A stretch of 64,000 bases of DNA, taken from positions 28,644,001 through 28,708,000 of the forward strand of contig CM060733.1 in assembly GCA_030704615.1 (NCBI GenBank), given 5' to 3'. The stretch comes from Takakia lepidozioides (Eukaryota > Streptophyta > Takakiopsida > Takakiales > Takakiaceae). Positions 19,295-30,747 of this stretch are shown here, piece by piece. The stretch's first letter is position 1; the number at the start of each line of letters is the position of its first letter. The notes under the pieces were generated by a model. It worked only from the letters and a program-made list of their open reading frames with translations, was not told the DNA's origin and searched no databases. The position numbers were made by a program, and so were the translations under genes.

Positions 19295-20716
19295 TTGGAG
19301 ATGCACATTCCTCCCTCCTTCTTTGACATCCACACTTGATAGTGCACTTAGTGGAAGAGGCTTCGATTACCGGCCCCGTTCATTATCGGTGGATGTACTT
19401 CCTTGAGCATTATATGAAGACTTTGAAAAGATTTGTAAGGCAAATGGCGCACCCGGAGGGTAGCATGGCGGAGGGGTATACGTTGCAAGAAGCTATGTTC
19501 TATTGCACGGAGTACATGGCAAGGGTGGATGAGGAAGCCCCTCGGATGTGGAAGGAGGATGCACGAACCAATGACATCGTTTTGCCCAAAAAATCGAAGA
19601 GGGTAAAATTGCCGACCTTGGTGATTGAGCAAGCGCATGACTTCATACTGAAGAACACCCCATCCATACATGAGTGGGAGACAAGATACAATAATCTGGT
19701 TCAGCAACGAGAGGATGAGACACTTGCATGGAGGCGGAACCATCCAAGGCCGGTTACTAGACGCCCACGACGAGGAGCGGGCCGCCGGAATGTTTCTTCA
19801 CAAAATTTGCCCATGGAATTGCAGCCTCTAAGTTCATTCCAACAGTGGCTTCGGACTTCAGTTTATGACGCCGTTGCTCAAGGAGAGGTGGTTTCAGATT
19901 TGGTGCAAGACATTGCAAGGAGCCCTTCTCAATTTGCGACCTCATACACGGCGGTTTGGGTTCATGGTCGTCATTTCCGCATTCGTGCTCTTGACATGAA
20001 GCGCAAAACAACCTTTGATTCTGGCTTGTGTGCCACATATTGGCAAGACTCCATGTGGGGCAAGGGAGATACACGACCTGCTATGAGCAAACTTGAGTAC
20101 ATTGGAGAGCTTGAGAACGTACTCCAACTTCAGTATACAAGGTAGCGGCCTCTTCTCTTCAAGGAAAGATGGTTCCAGCCACATCTGTGGGGCCCTTCGC
20201 AACACTAGTGCAAAATGATTGTGGTTTCATGCGCATCAATGCAGATAGGCTCAACCCTACTCATCGTCCCTCCGATGAGCTTTTTTCACGACTTTCAGAC
20301 ATGGAGCAAGTTTTCTTTTCCGATGACAAAACAAGAGGGGGGGATTGGAAGGTGGTTGTGCATGCTCAGCCAAGAGAAAGACGTATCTATCATGGTCACG
20401 GATCTCCATGGGGTGAGGCAATTGCGGTGGACGGAGAGACTGGTTATAATGATGCTGATGATGGAGGTTGGGTAGAGGGGTAGAAGAGGATGATGATGCC
20501 CCGGACAATGCATCCTGGACCCTATATGATGAAGCTCTAGAAGATACGGATGTTGGAGAAGGAGACAAAGACACGGCCATTGACAACGAGGTGGAGGATG
20601 ATTTGGAGGTGCCTTTTGAGGGCCGGGCCATTTATGACGATGACTCCGATGACCAAGAAGACTTGTTGCTTGATGAGGATGAAGAAGCTCCGGATGATGA
20701 TGTTCAAGTTGATTAG
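19295..20716 (+). pseudogene. CACTA TNP2 transposase C-terminal half (DUF4218, DUF4216, acidic tail)
   Basis: After the target duplication the frame gives HIPPSFFDIH, then after two adjacent stops the DUF4218 core VHLVEEASITGPVHYRWMY and AHPEGSMAEGY. DUF4216 follows (HGRHFRIRALDMKR..TFDSGLCATYWQ, and in a second frame DMEQVFFSDD..WKVVVHAQPRERR). It ends in an Asp/Glu-rich tail at 20,468-20,716, as in plant TNP2 proteins. TNP2 cuts and pastes CACTA elements. The catalytic N-terminal half is absent, and the CDPK exon occupies its place. Frameshifts lie near 20,150 and 20,470. Confidence 0.75.
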
Positions 20717-21059
20717 ACACAAAATCAAAGCTACATAACAATTCTCGCACCGAATTGGACCCATCTCTTTGATTGATTGTACATGTACATGCATATTGTA
20801 CTTTATTTCTATGATTGATCAAATATGGCTGTGGCTGATAGTCTTTTAAGAAAGAAGGCAGAAGCAATGAATATGTTGGAGCGACACATACAGATGTGGT
20901 ATCAAAAGAATTATCAAAATGAATGTCACAATCTACAAGAAGGTCCACAACAACAAGCTAAACCATTAAGAAAAACAAACACCCTACCCCAGTACCATAT
21001 GAAAAAAAAAAAAAAAACTAAGAACCCCAAAGGCCCTAAACTTAAACCTAGAAAGCCCT

Positions 21060-21684
21060 GCCGTCGATGCTTGCAACCCCCACGCGTCGGCACCTGCGAC
21101 GCGGTTTTTAGGATTTATGAGGCCGGGGGTTGCAAACGGCGACGGCCAACCGTCGCCAACTGCGACCTGTTTTTTTGAATGGATTTATGAGGCCTGGGGT
21201 CGCAAACGGCAATGGCCAGCCGTCGCAAACTAACCTGTTTTTTTTGTTTTGCAAGAATAGGGCAGCCGGGCAATTTGCGATGCCCCGCCATCGCAGGGGC
21301 CTTTTGCCCTTCATGTCACCATGCGACGGCCTGACGTTGCAAGAAAGGGCTGCGATGAAAGAAATGGCAAGAAAGGGTTTTTTTTTTCGGCGTGCAACGA
21401 CCGGTCATCGCTAGAAAGGGCTGCCTTCTGCTCTTCGCTTGGGGGGGGGGGGGGGGGGGGCACTTGGGCGTCGCACGGAAGGGCTGTCTTTTGCATTTTA
21501 TCCGCACGTGCGACGGTCAGGCGTCGCCATCTGGCCCCGGCGCTAGGTGGCGACCCGTGGGATTTGGCTGCGACGGCCCGACGTCGCAAATACGCTCCGC
21601 GGGGTTGGCGTCGCATGCTCAGCGCCGCGCGGGGCGTGGGGCCACAGCTGACATCGCAAACCCCCCCCCCCATTTGCTGTAGTG
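21060..21684 (+). repeat. CACTA subterminal repeat array and 3' terminus
   Basis: About a dozen copies of a short partly palindromic GC-rich motif around GCGACGG or CGTCGCA occur between 21,060 and 21,640 (for example at about 21,135, 21,215, 21,290, 21,325, 21,400, 21,530, 21,570 and 21,610). The element ends TGCTGTAGTG at 21,684, the complement of a CACTACAGCA terminus. The next base starts Ty3 integrase sequence, matching copy A at its ATGG/CTTGCAG position. This identifies an insertion into integrase with a probable TGG target triplet. Confidence 0.75.
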
Positions 21685-22395
21685 TGGTTTGCAAAAGAGA
21701 TACCTAGGATATTGGGATCTTCATGTACCTTGGTTAGCCATGGGCTACAGGTTTAGCAAGCAAACATCACTTGTCTCATTCTCACCATATTTCCTTCTCT
21801 TTGGCCAAGAGTCGGATTTGCCTGCATCTATTCGCAAGGAGGCTGCAGTAGTCCTCAACCTTGATTATCCGGATGTATGGACACAAGCATGTGCCCAACG
21901 GGCAAAGTTATTCAAGAGAGTCATGCCTATGGCTTTTGAGAATCTTGCTATTGCCCAACACCGAGACACATTGAGGTATGTCACTATGCATGGAGGGGGG
22001 TATCGGCCAGGTGTTTGGCGTTTCCACCCTGGGGACTATGTGTATCTGCAGTAGAGAACGCCTACGACATTGGATGTCACAGCAAGACATGTGATTCTAA
22101 GGATCAGGGAGGTGTTGCCTTCAGGAGTATTGATTTTGGAGGGTCGAGATGGCATGGTATGGAAGGACCATGTACGCAATTGTGCGCCATGTCACCTTCC
22201 ACATGTGGATGGGAGGATAGATCCCAACCTTGCAGTGGTACCTGCAGGATTGTGTTGCTATGTGGGCATGCTCGTGGTGCCGCCACTATGCTGGTGTGTG
22301 ATCGATGCTCAAGAGGTTGGCACATGGGATGTTTGACACCACCTCTTGAGAGGGTTCCTGATGGAGATTGGTTATGTCCGCACTGCTTGGGATAG
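21685..22395 (+). pseudogene. Ty3 integrase C-terminal part with PHD finger, copy C
   Basis: It starts within integrase just after the CACTA end and matches 4,006-4,716 of copy A (LGYWDLHVPWLAMGYRFSKQ, FSPYFLLFGQESDLP, GDYVYLQ). A TAG at 22,052 replaces a CAG of copy A. A frameshift near 22,200 precedes the PHD finger, which again has LCGHARGAATMLVCDRC, the WHMGC segment and a final CPHC. The PHD cysteines and histidine are conserved between two independently decayed copies, which argues that the domain was functional. Confidence 0.8.
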
Positions 22396-22655
22396 TGGCA
22401 GTGGATATGACTAGTGGCAGCTAACAAGACATGGGAGGCCAAGCTCATGGAAGTCAATACCCGAGATCTCAGACTCAAGTTCACAGGTTGCAAGATGACG
22501 ACTAACAATGGGGCAACTCTTGTACCCGGCCTCTTGATCTATCGAGTTTGAGTGTAGTAGGGACAGTGGTGGAGGACTTTGTGAGGCTATGATCACTATC
22601 ACATCTTGTGGCTACCTGGACTTAGAGGGACCTAAACGCTAGCTAGGGGGGTAAT

Positions 22656-23106
22656 TGTGATGGACTAGTGGCTCCACTAGTGGTGGCTAGTGGCAACCTA
22701 GTGGTGCACTAGTGTTTGGTGTGCACATGTGTTGTGTGGTTTTGGACAACGACGTAGTTGTGTAGCGATATGTATGCACACCACAACTGTCAAGTTATTT
22801 TACCACTAGTGTGAAGTTAGCTAGGAAATAGTTAGCTTTTATATATTGACATTTGGGATTGACCCAAGTGTTAATCCAGGGGCCAATATATGTTTGGGCA
22901 CCTGACGTTGTTATCTTCACGACAGATCGCGGTGGGTTCATCTTTATTGAGTTGAGCCTCACCGCGTCTAGTTATGGCGCCGTAGTGTGGATTCCCCATG
23001 GCGTGGGGTGCACTTGGCTCGACTTAATATGAATGATGTTTTCATGTGCAAATGTGTGAGTTTGAGAGAGCTTGTGTGCTTGTATCATTCATTTCTTTCT
23101 TTATCA
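22656..23106 (+). repeat. 3' LTR of copy C
   Basis: It starts TGTGATGGACTAGTGG after a GCTAGGGGGG purine tract at 22,641-22,652 and ends TTATCA. The start, internal GTAGTTGTGTAGCG, GGATTCCCCATGG and end segments match the split LTR of copy A. At 22,396-22,655, between PHD stop and LTR, no gene is seen. Confidence 0.7.
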
Positions 23107-23107
23107 T

Positions 23108-23283
23108 TGTGATGGACTAGTGGTTGTACTAGTGGTGGCTAGTGGTCGCCTAGTGGTTGGACTAGTGGTTGTCTAGTGGCAGCCTAGTGGTGGACTAGTG
23201 GTGGACTAGTGTTTGGTGTGCACATGTGTTGTGTAGTTTTGGACAACGATGTAGTTGTGTAGCGATATGTATGCGCACGACAC
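23108..23283 (+). repeat. partial second LTR in tandem, with CTAGTGG expansion
   Basis: TGTGATGGACTAGTGG starts again one base after the first LTR. The first 110 bp are expanded into about ten CTAGTGG heptamers. The copy stops at GCGCACGACAC, the same point at which the LTR of copy A is broken. Confidence 0.65.
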
Positions 23284-23818
23284 CTTTATTACATTAATTT
23301 TTAAAGTAAAACTCTAGATTTTTTGTGACATTTAAAAAAAAAAAATGGGTGGAAGGATATTGCTCTACAGTATTTTTTAAGTAATTTAAAAAAAATTACC
23401 TCAAAAGAATAAACTGCACCCTATATTTGTTCTCACGTGGTTTTGAAAATACGGGGAGTGACCCCCCCAAGGCAGATAGTAAGTGCCTAAACCATTCAAT
23501 TTTGATGTTTTCATGCAGTGAAAATCTGCTGCCACAGTAGTAGTTCAGTTTACTCGATGTAGTCATTTCATTGACTGGAGGCAGTGAGCATACAATCACT
23601 GTGTAGCCACTACAGGTTTATGAAGAGGACTTAGGATTATTATGTCATTCTTTATCAAGGGTTTAATATATATATATATATATATATATACTGGTTTTCA
23701 CTATGTTTTGTTGTGGTCAACAGAGAATGAGCATATAAAACATGCACGTGATGCATTCACAATTTCATGAAGACGAAACCAATCCACACGTGCACTCCCC
23801 ATTGAGTATCCCTCGACA
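23284..23818. other. AT-rich spacer with (AT)n tract
   Basis: No gene was recognised. A dinucleotide AT run lies at about 23,668-23,690. Base composition shifts here from the GC-richer transposon nest to AT-rich DNA that continues to about 30.5 kb. Confidence 0.5.
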
Positions 23819-24094
23819 ATGAATGAGTTGGAGCTATTAATTTCCAGCTCGGTTAGGGCCCGGGTAAGTGGATTTGCAAGGGACAATGAAGTGGAGGACA
23901 AAGATATGGTATATCTATCATTTCCCCCTTCATTGACAACCACCTCCTATCGCTCAATGAAAACTTATGGCAATCATTATCGTGTGAATGATGAAGCATC
24001 TCGTCTTAATGTAACTATTGATAGTGGCGTTGCCTCAGTTTTCCAACAGCTGTATAGAAACCACGTCCCATCGGATGGTAGAAATGGTGCGTAA
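23819..24094 (+). pseudogene. CACTA DUF4216-like fragment
   Basis: MKTYGNHYRVNDEAS followed by VTIDSGVASVFQQ has the same layout as HGRHFRIRALD..TFDSGLCATYW in the TNP2 at 19.96 kb. This matches the start of DUF4216 in CACTA-associated proteins. It is only about 90 residues, with nothing recognisable downstream. Confidence 0.45.
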
Positions 24095-24480
24095 AGGCCA
24101 CCTTTTGCTCCGAGATGTTCCAAAATCCATTTCCTAGCCCAATGTTTCTCATGGATCCTGCAAGAAAGTGAATCAAAATGCCATGCTGAGCCATTTTCAA
24201 AGACTGTGATTTGATACATTCTAAATCAAGGGAAATCACATATTGGTCATCTGCCTCAAGGGCATTGGATTCGGCCCATGGGGAAGAGACTGCCTCAGCC
24301 AGATAGAATTGATGGAATTTCAGGGCCTTTGCTGAAGAATGGGAGTTCCAATAGAGTGAGAGAGGCGGCCCCTAGCTGTCCATGAGCCATGGCCTTTGGA
24401 GCTTGGAACTCATCTTTTTTTTCTTGTCAGAATCTCCACGAGAAGCCATGGGGACAAGCAAAACAAAAACAAGATTAGCT
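24015..24480 (-). pseudogene. possible retroelement ORF1-like fragment
   Basis: On the - strand, frames covering 24,015-24,310 read HQFYLAEAVSSPWAES, ADDQYVISLDLE, LKMAQHGILIHFLAG and SMRNIGLG. This hints at the DUF4283-like N-terminal domain of plant LINE ORF1-type proteins, but the match is by eye only. Upstream at 24,372-24,450 is a short Lys-rich start (MASRGDSDKKKKMSSKLQRP). It could instead be part of an unrecognised host gene. Confidence 0.3.
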
Positions 24481-24599
24481 GAAAAGAATGAGGGGAAGAG
24501 GGGTGGGCACTTAGCTTCCCGGAGCTTTCGAAACAAGTAAGAATGCACAATGGGCAACGAAATTTGGCTTGGGGAAGCCACCGTCATTCACTTTGCACA

Positions 24600-25386
24600 T
24601 TACGAGGAGCGGTGAGGTGATAGAGGCGAGAGGTGGCGGAGCTTGAAACAACTGACAAACGTCAGCTAGGAGTTAAGATAGAGAGGAAAGCCTGAGAAAA
24701 GAGCTAGGGACTTAAACCAGCCGAAATAGATAACAGAGAGAAGGGGCAGAAAAAACAACTCCAATAGGGCTGAGAGCTCAGAGTGAGGAGGATTTGGAGT
24801 AATTGACGTAAGGCATTAGCTAGAGCTGGGGCGGTGCAAGAGTGAAGTGCGCTGAGAGCATTTCCGTTGGTTGCCATATATTGTGCATACCGAAATCTAA
24901 AGGTCTGCCTACTTTGGGCATTTGTAACAGCTTTTATAGATACTTTGTGGTGGAGAACATGTCAAATTTTTATGTGTATTTTGGTATGTACTAGTGAGAC
25001 TTCAACATGTTTGTTAGCTTTCTTATGTATGCTTGTTCTAAGATTGCGATTGCGAGAGGATGTGGTTTGTTGCGAGCCTCAGGAGGTTAACCAAAATAAT
25101 CGATAGGTTATGAACAATGTGGATGGAAGTATTGGGTGGCTCTACTAAAGGGTTAGTTATGCCTTATTTTGTAACAAGGTTAGTTGCTTTGTTGTCCACC
25201 TTCATGCAACTAATTGTGGTTGTTACTATCTCATCAAACTGTGTCAACTGAACATCTATTTTATTATTTAGATAACACAAGTATAATTTGAGTCATTGAC
25301 AAAAAATAAAATTAGACCAAAACCTAATTTGAGTAGTGAACAATGTGATAGACAACAAATTGGGAACATCCTAAGATCATATATAA
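24600..25386. other. no gene recognised
   Basis: AT-rich sequence without a supported coding region. The 3' end of the Dpy-30 gene lies just to the right. Confidence 0.4.
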
Positions 25387-27750
25387 CTACTTGGTAGCAG
25401 ACTTGAGGCTTGATTTTTTCTTCGGTGGAGTAGAGGCAACGGACTCGAGACTTGGTTTTCTCTCTCGAGGCTTAATGATTGGCTTTCTTTTATCACCAAG
25501 AAGGGTGGTGCCACCTTCTTTGCCAATTTGGTCACTTTCACTTTTAGCTGGCTTCTCTGAGTTAGCGGATTCCTTGGGTTTGGGTTTTGTGGGATCATTA
25601 TCCATCAAGTATTTGGCTAGAAAACCTATTGGGTCTTCCGGCCTACATTGTAAATGCATATTCATATTATTTATTAGGGATTAATACGTACGATAACTTA
25701 CATAATGTTAAATGTATGATCTAAAATGATGTTAGCATCATTGAGCCTCAAACCATCATTAATTGTGAACAATTTTGAGTTATAAGTTTGACCCCTTATG
25801 ATGCATCATTTTTATGAAGTGAATGTAAGGTTTAGAATTGTAACCGTGCATTAAATCAGAATTTCAGCTACCATGATGACGTTTTTCGTTTGAATTACTT
25901 ACAACTTGGAAAGGTTGAGACTACATATATAAATATCTCTCAATCAAGCACAAGAGTAGGAAGCACAGTGCTTAGGTGTTTATGCCTTACTTATGCATTA
26001 CCTAGGTGATCTAAGGTTCAAAGTGTACACCTTCCAATGGAAGGCAGTAATCCTTTGTGATGAAGTGACACTATAATTTACGCATCATCCATGAGGAATC
26101 ATCTTTCTTTCTTTTGTCTCTCAGTCAATGCTCCTCCACAATATGAATTTATCAAAGTGGAAATGATCCCTACGTACCATCAAACCATACTACCCAATAT
26201 GTTAATTAGAATTATGAACAATATGGTCACCGTTCTCTTGGATGTATTAAATCTGCCATTGCCATTTGCTTATATAGACTTAATTATGTTGGCAAGTAGA
26301 AGTTTTCATTAGCTAATGTTATATACATTAAAAAAAATTGAGGTCTTCATAAAAATCACATTTGTGCCTTCATCTAAAAAAACCAACGGAAAGTGCAGAT
26401 TACCTTTGAAGAGCAACCAATCGATAACCCGCAAGTAAAATGGGAATCAGCATCGTCTCCTGTACAACAAAAAAAATCAAATTAGTTAGGCTATGGTATT
26501 TACAAGATAGACTACTGTGCGCATCAGTGTCCCTCTCAATATGCAGGTTCTCATTTCATTAAAATATCATACAAATGGACTAGTTGTTTACCAGATATTC
26601 TTGGGCTGACATTGTCTTCACATTTATTTTTTCATCTTCTTTGGCTACCTCACCCTGGATGGCTCGATCACATTACACATATTTGTGAAAACATTCGTAT
26701 TTTTTTGCACAAGTTGTACATTATTAAAGGCTAAAATTTTGATTAGGACGAATGGGGGAGCTGTATGTAGAAGTTCTCATTGAAGATAATGTAACTAAGA
26801 ACTACTTCATCTCATGAATATTCTCTCATTTCAAGGATTGTGGACTATATATGGGTTAAAGCTAATGACGGTCGGTTTGTCTGCAAATTTGAGATATCTC
26901 AATTCCGTTGGAAAGCTCTCGATGAGTATGGGTGCATCGAGGTGGTTTCATAAGTTTTGGACCTACGGTGAGGAAAATATTTAATTTCAAGTAGTTTTTG
27001 TAAATTCATGAAAACTAACAAATTGGGGTTTTCTGGAATATTGGCCTTTCATTTGTCATTTGGTATACATGGTCATAAATGTATGTGCCCAAATAACACA
27101 GGCCACACTAGTATAATTGATATCACGTTGGATTATGATTGATTTAATGTTTGCACACTTGTAAAATATTTATGTAATTGATTCATGGTGTCACCTCTAT
27201 ACCTCAGAAGGTGGCAGAGTATCATCTGTTGGCATTAGAACAGCTGTGCAACAAGTGAGGCCCAACTATCAGTACTACAAAATATACAAAGTCATGGAGA
27301 TAATTAGGTAGACAAAGGGTAATTACAATATATATGCTCAACCTGGAATCTTCTAAAATTTGGGAATTTGGTTTAATGACCAATTATATATATATATATA
27401 TATATATAATTAGCTATATAAAATACATATATTGCAAGTTGATTTGTAGGCATTCTTTTCCATGTTATACAAATTTTGTCATACAACAAGTATTATCATC
27501 TTTGGCCTTGCGTTCTAACATGTCTAAAGATGATTTATAATATGATAAATATAATAAAGTATATATGAACTAATAAACTAAAATATGACATCTTTAATTT
27601 TTTTAAAAATAGAACAACTATGGCTCTCGTATAAAGATCTCTTAGCACTTTAATGCAAAAAGATTAGCTGGAACCTTCAAGTGCTCCAAGGAGAGCTTCT
27701 GCAGTAGATGCAACCGATGGAGTCTTTGCAACAGGAAGTGATGCAGCCAT
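25387..27750 (-). CDS. Dpy-30-motif protein, five exons, 163 aa
   Basis: Five exons with GT-AG borders join in frame: 27,750-27,675, 27,243-27,203, 26,654-26,592, 26,459-26,404 and 25,642-25,387 (492 nt including stop). The start is the ATG giving MAASLPVAKTPSVAS. Residues about 55-97 form a Dpy-30 motif: MSAQEYLETMLIPILLAG, then VALQRPEDPIGFLAKYLM. This is a two-helix dimerisation unit split over exons 3-5. The C-terminal tail is Lys/Ser/Pro-rich and basic. In known proteins the motif docks partners such as the COMPASS histone H3K4 methyltransferase (through Ash2) or ciliary AKAP-type helices of radial spoke proteins. The sequence does not say which applies here; an axonemal role would fit a plant with swimming sperm. 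No breaks are visible, so it is probably a working gene. Confidence 0.8.
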
Positions 27751-28680
27751 TTTGGAACCAAAATTTCAACACTATTGTTTAGAAATTAAAATCGATACTT
27801 TGTCGTTTGATATGTTACACTTGTGGGAGACATAGACCTTCCCAACACTTTAAATGTAGAAGTCTCAAAGATCAATGATATATAAATAATAACATCTATG
27901 GTAATGGTGTCAAGACATCGCGGCCTAATCAATTAATAAGCCCAAATCGACCTCCTATTGTGTATGTCTACTAGACCCTCCAAAAAATACCCATTAGTTT
28001 ACAAAAATTATGTTATGTATAGTGTCAACCCTAGCTGGATCACATTTCTGAGTTGGAAACATGTAACGTTATAAAGGTCGCCCTTTGATCACAAATCTTA
28101 TCCAAATATGACGAAAACATTTTCTTACACTCAGCCACATCAATATGATGTTGCATCTATAAATTGACTATGAACCTAAGTTGTAAAACATATGTTAATT
28201 AACTTTGATCCATGATCTAAAAAAAATGGATTTTCAGATTGTCTAAGAGAGAACAATCCCCCAAGCTTACTGCACAATCCTTGACCATAAGATCGAGACA
28301 TTTACTTAAGGTTAGTTTTCTTTTACATATTGATGATTTGAAATTGATTTATTCATTGATCTGCCTATGAAAAATAAATATAAAGTTGGATGATAAGTGG
28401 AAAATTTGTCTTTTTTTTTATGATACAGTGGATGAGATTTTCTTCTAACTCACACTAAATAAGAATTGAGTTTTTTTTTTTTTTTTTTTTTTTGGAGGAT
28501 TCAAAGCTACTACCTCTTCAAGTCATCTATATGCCTTTTCGTCTTTTTTAATACCTGACCTACCATTAATTTTAACCCACCTCTTCAAATTATTTTCGAA
28601 TATTATCTCTTGGGATCTTAGTGAGAGAAGGGTGGTTGTTGGGATCTTTGTTGCTCATGATCATTCGTATCACAAAAGTG
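27751..28680. other. no gene recognised
   Basis: AT-rich sequence with a run of 24 T near 28,470-28,493. It includes the presumed promoter of the Dpy-30 gene, which reads leftward from 27,750. No other feature is supported. Confidence 0.4.
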
Positions 28681-28682
28681 AG

Positions 28683-29665
28683 GCACCACGGCGATCAGAG
28701 CATTCTTTGAGAGTATAGAACCGGAGGTAGATCCGGTGATTGTAGAACAACAAACACGACAAGCCTTAGAACGAGAGATACAACTTGCTAAAGAAGCAAA
28801 GTTCTACGAAAAAGAGAGAGCTCGAGAAAGAGAGTGTGATAGACGGAGAAGACGTGAACGTTTGACAGAAAAAAGAAGAGAACGAGAGAAGGGGAGAGCA
28901 AGAGAAAGAAGGAAAAGAAGAGACCGAGAAAGAGAGCGCCAAAGAGATAAGAACCGGGAAAGAGAGGAAGAGACCGAATTTGCTCAAGAGAGAGAAAGAG
29001 GAAGGGAAGTTGATAGAGAAAATGAGAGAGAACGAGAAAGAGAGAGGTCTAGAGAGAGAGAAGAAGATAGACTCAAAGAAGAAGGAAGACAGAAAGAAAG
29101 AGATCAAAACAAAGCAAACGATCTAGAGCGAGCACAACTTAGGAAACGACAACGAGATAGGGAATACCGTAGAGAAAAAAGTAGAGAGCGTCTCAGACTA
29201 AATGAGAGAAAAAAAGAGCTCGAAGAGAAGAAGCATTTCAATGAAGAGAGACAACAAGATAGAGAGAAGAACGAAGAAACATATAAAGAACGAGAGAAAG
29301 AGAGGGGCGATGAAAGAGAAGATCTAAGAAAGAGAGATTATGAGAAATATTTGGAAGGTCGAAGAGAAAGATTGAGATCCAAACAACACGAGGAAGATAA
29401 CTTAAGTCAAAGAAAATTAGATGTTGCTAGGAAAAAAGAGATAGAGCGAGCGAAAAAAAGAGAGCATGAAAGAGAAAAGTCAGGTTGGAGGGCTGCCGCA
29501 AGAGAGGCCGAAGAAAAAATGCAAAATCAAAAAAATGCTGGACAAGGGTGGGATGATTTCTGTGAGAAAAAGAGAGACGTAGAAAAAGAAATGGACAGAG
29601 ACAAAACAAATCGGGAGGCATGGCAAGCAGTCTTGTCTAGAATGTTTTTCCGATGGAAGATGTAG
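28683..29665 (+). CDS. Arg/Glu-rich charged coiled-coil open frame
   Basis: The frame is open from about 28,683 to the TAG at 29,663. No ATG lies near its beginning, so it may be an exon starting after the AG at 28,681-28,682. It opens AIRAFFESIEPEVDPVIVEQ, then about 280 residues are dominated by Arg, Glu and Lys with RER, RDRER and KER runs, ending LSRMFFRWKM. Such composition predicts a long charged helix, as in RS/RE-rich nuclear proteins, but no domain is identifiable. The frame has stayed open for about 980 bp in AT-rich DNA. That is some support for selection, but simple-sequence expansion of a GAGARA repeat can also keep a frame open. Confidence 0.4.
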
Positions 29666-30747
29666 AAATCGACTTGGTTGAAATAAGTTGAAGTTATGTT
29701 GAATTGAGTCACATGGTTGTTTTGAAGCATCAAAGTTCCATATTAGTACATTCGATTCATCACTTGCTCATCTACATAACCTAATTCTGTTTTGTACAAA
29801 ACTCCCGTTCCCACACCCAACCAAAAACTTTCTTACCCAAACATGCCCATGCTTATAGTGCCCATCCCGTAAAGGGGCAGTAGCCAAAAGATGTATGACT
29901 CTTAGTTACGCCGGCTTCAAGGCCGGTGTCCTCTTTCTTTTTGTTTTGTATAAAATGTATGTTAATTAATAAAAATAACATCATATTCAAAACAAAAGTA
30001 TTATTAATGACATATAATCTGAGTTAATTTACTCTAAACAGCAAATCAATCAGGAACATCCATAACTATAAAAAACCAAACTGAAACAAAAACACCCTCA
30101 TGCTAAAAGTAAGTGATTATGACATTTGAGGCCATAAAATGAATTAAACTGGAAGGGATTCGTTTTTTAACCCACATGATAAACTTTCCAAATCCATGTC
30201 TCAATCCAAAAATTGTTACTATGGTTAGAAGTCTAACTAGAGGGGACATGGAAAGAAAAAAAGACTCTTTTTGTTTTTCATAATTTCTTTTTTTAAGCAT
30301 TATTGCCCAAAGACTTCCACACCATCAAAGTGACTCATGCCCCCCGTTAGATTTTCCAATGGTCAAGATCTTGCCAAGGCTATATATATATCTTCTTTTA
30401 AATCTATATAACAGACAATTTGAAACATTTGAACACGGAATGGCTCTTAACGATTTCGCACTCGATCCGACGGATCAAAATTATGCTGTACAGAAGCGGT
30501 CGTAGACCCTAAGTGTTTTACGACGGAGCACCAACTTCGTTGCAGGCAGTGCGACGACCGTCGTCACGTTGTGTGAGGATTTCGTTACGGGAATCGTGAT
30601 AGAGGAAACCCGTGATTAAGCACGGGGCCGGATTAAGCGACACAACCATCTACCCTTTCCCGCTCGTACAGCAGTCTTGCTGAGTTTTATAACACACACA
30701 ACAGACACAGGATTGCTAGCAGGGTTAGATCGCGGGGAGCTGGAGCG
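29666..30747. other. upstream region of LCB1
   Basis: AT-rich to about 30,420, then GC-richer. A TATATATATATC stretch lies at about 30,380-30,393, some 360 bp before the LCB1 start codon; it is a possible core promoter but not demonstrable. No gene was recognised. Confidence 0.35.

Noticed and set aside
20825-21178. ORF with a Lys-rich stretch after the TNP2 acidic tail
   Set aside because: It spans a poly-A run and enters the subterminal repeats; it has no similarity to transposase and is probably non-coding.
25387-25665. Last exon of the Dpy-30 gene read as a complete 92-codon ORF starting MNMHLQ
   Set aside because: The first residues lie beyond the AG acceptor at 25,643-25,644; four upstream exons join in frame and supply the first half of the motif.
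28766-29107. Minus-strand ORF rich in Ser and Phe
   Set aside because: It is the antisense reading of the Arg/Glu-rich repeat.
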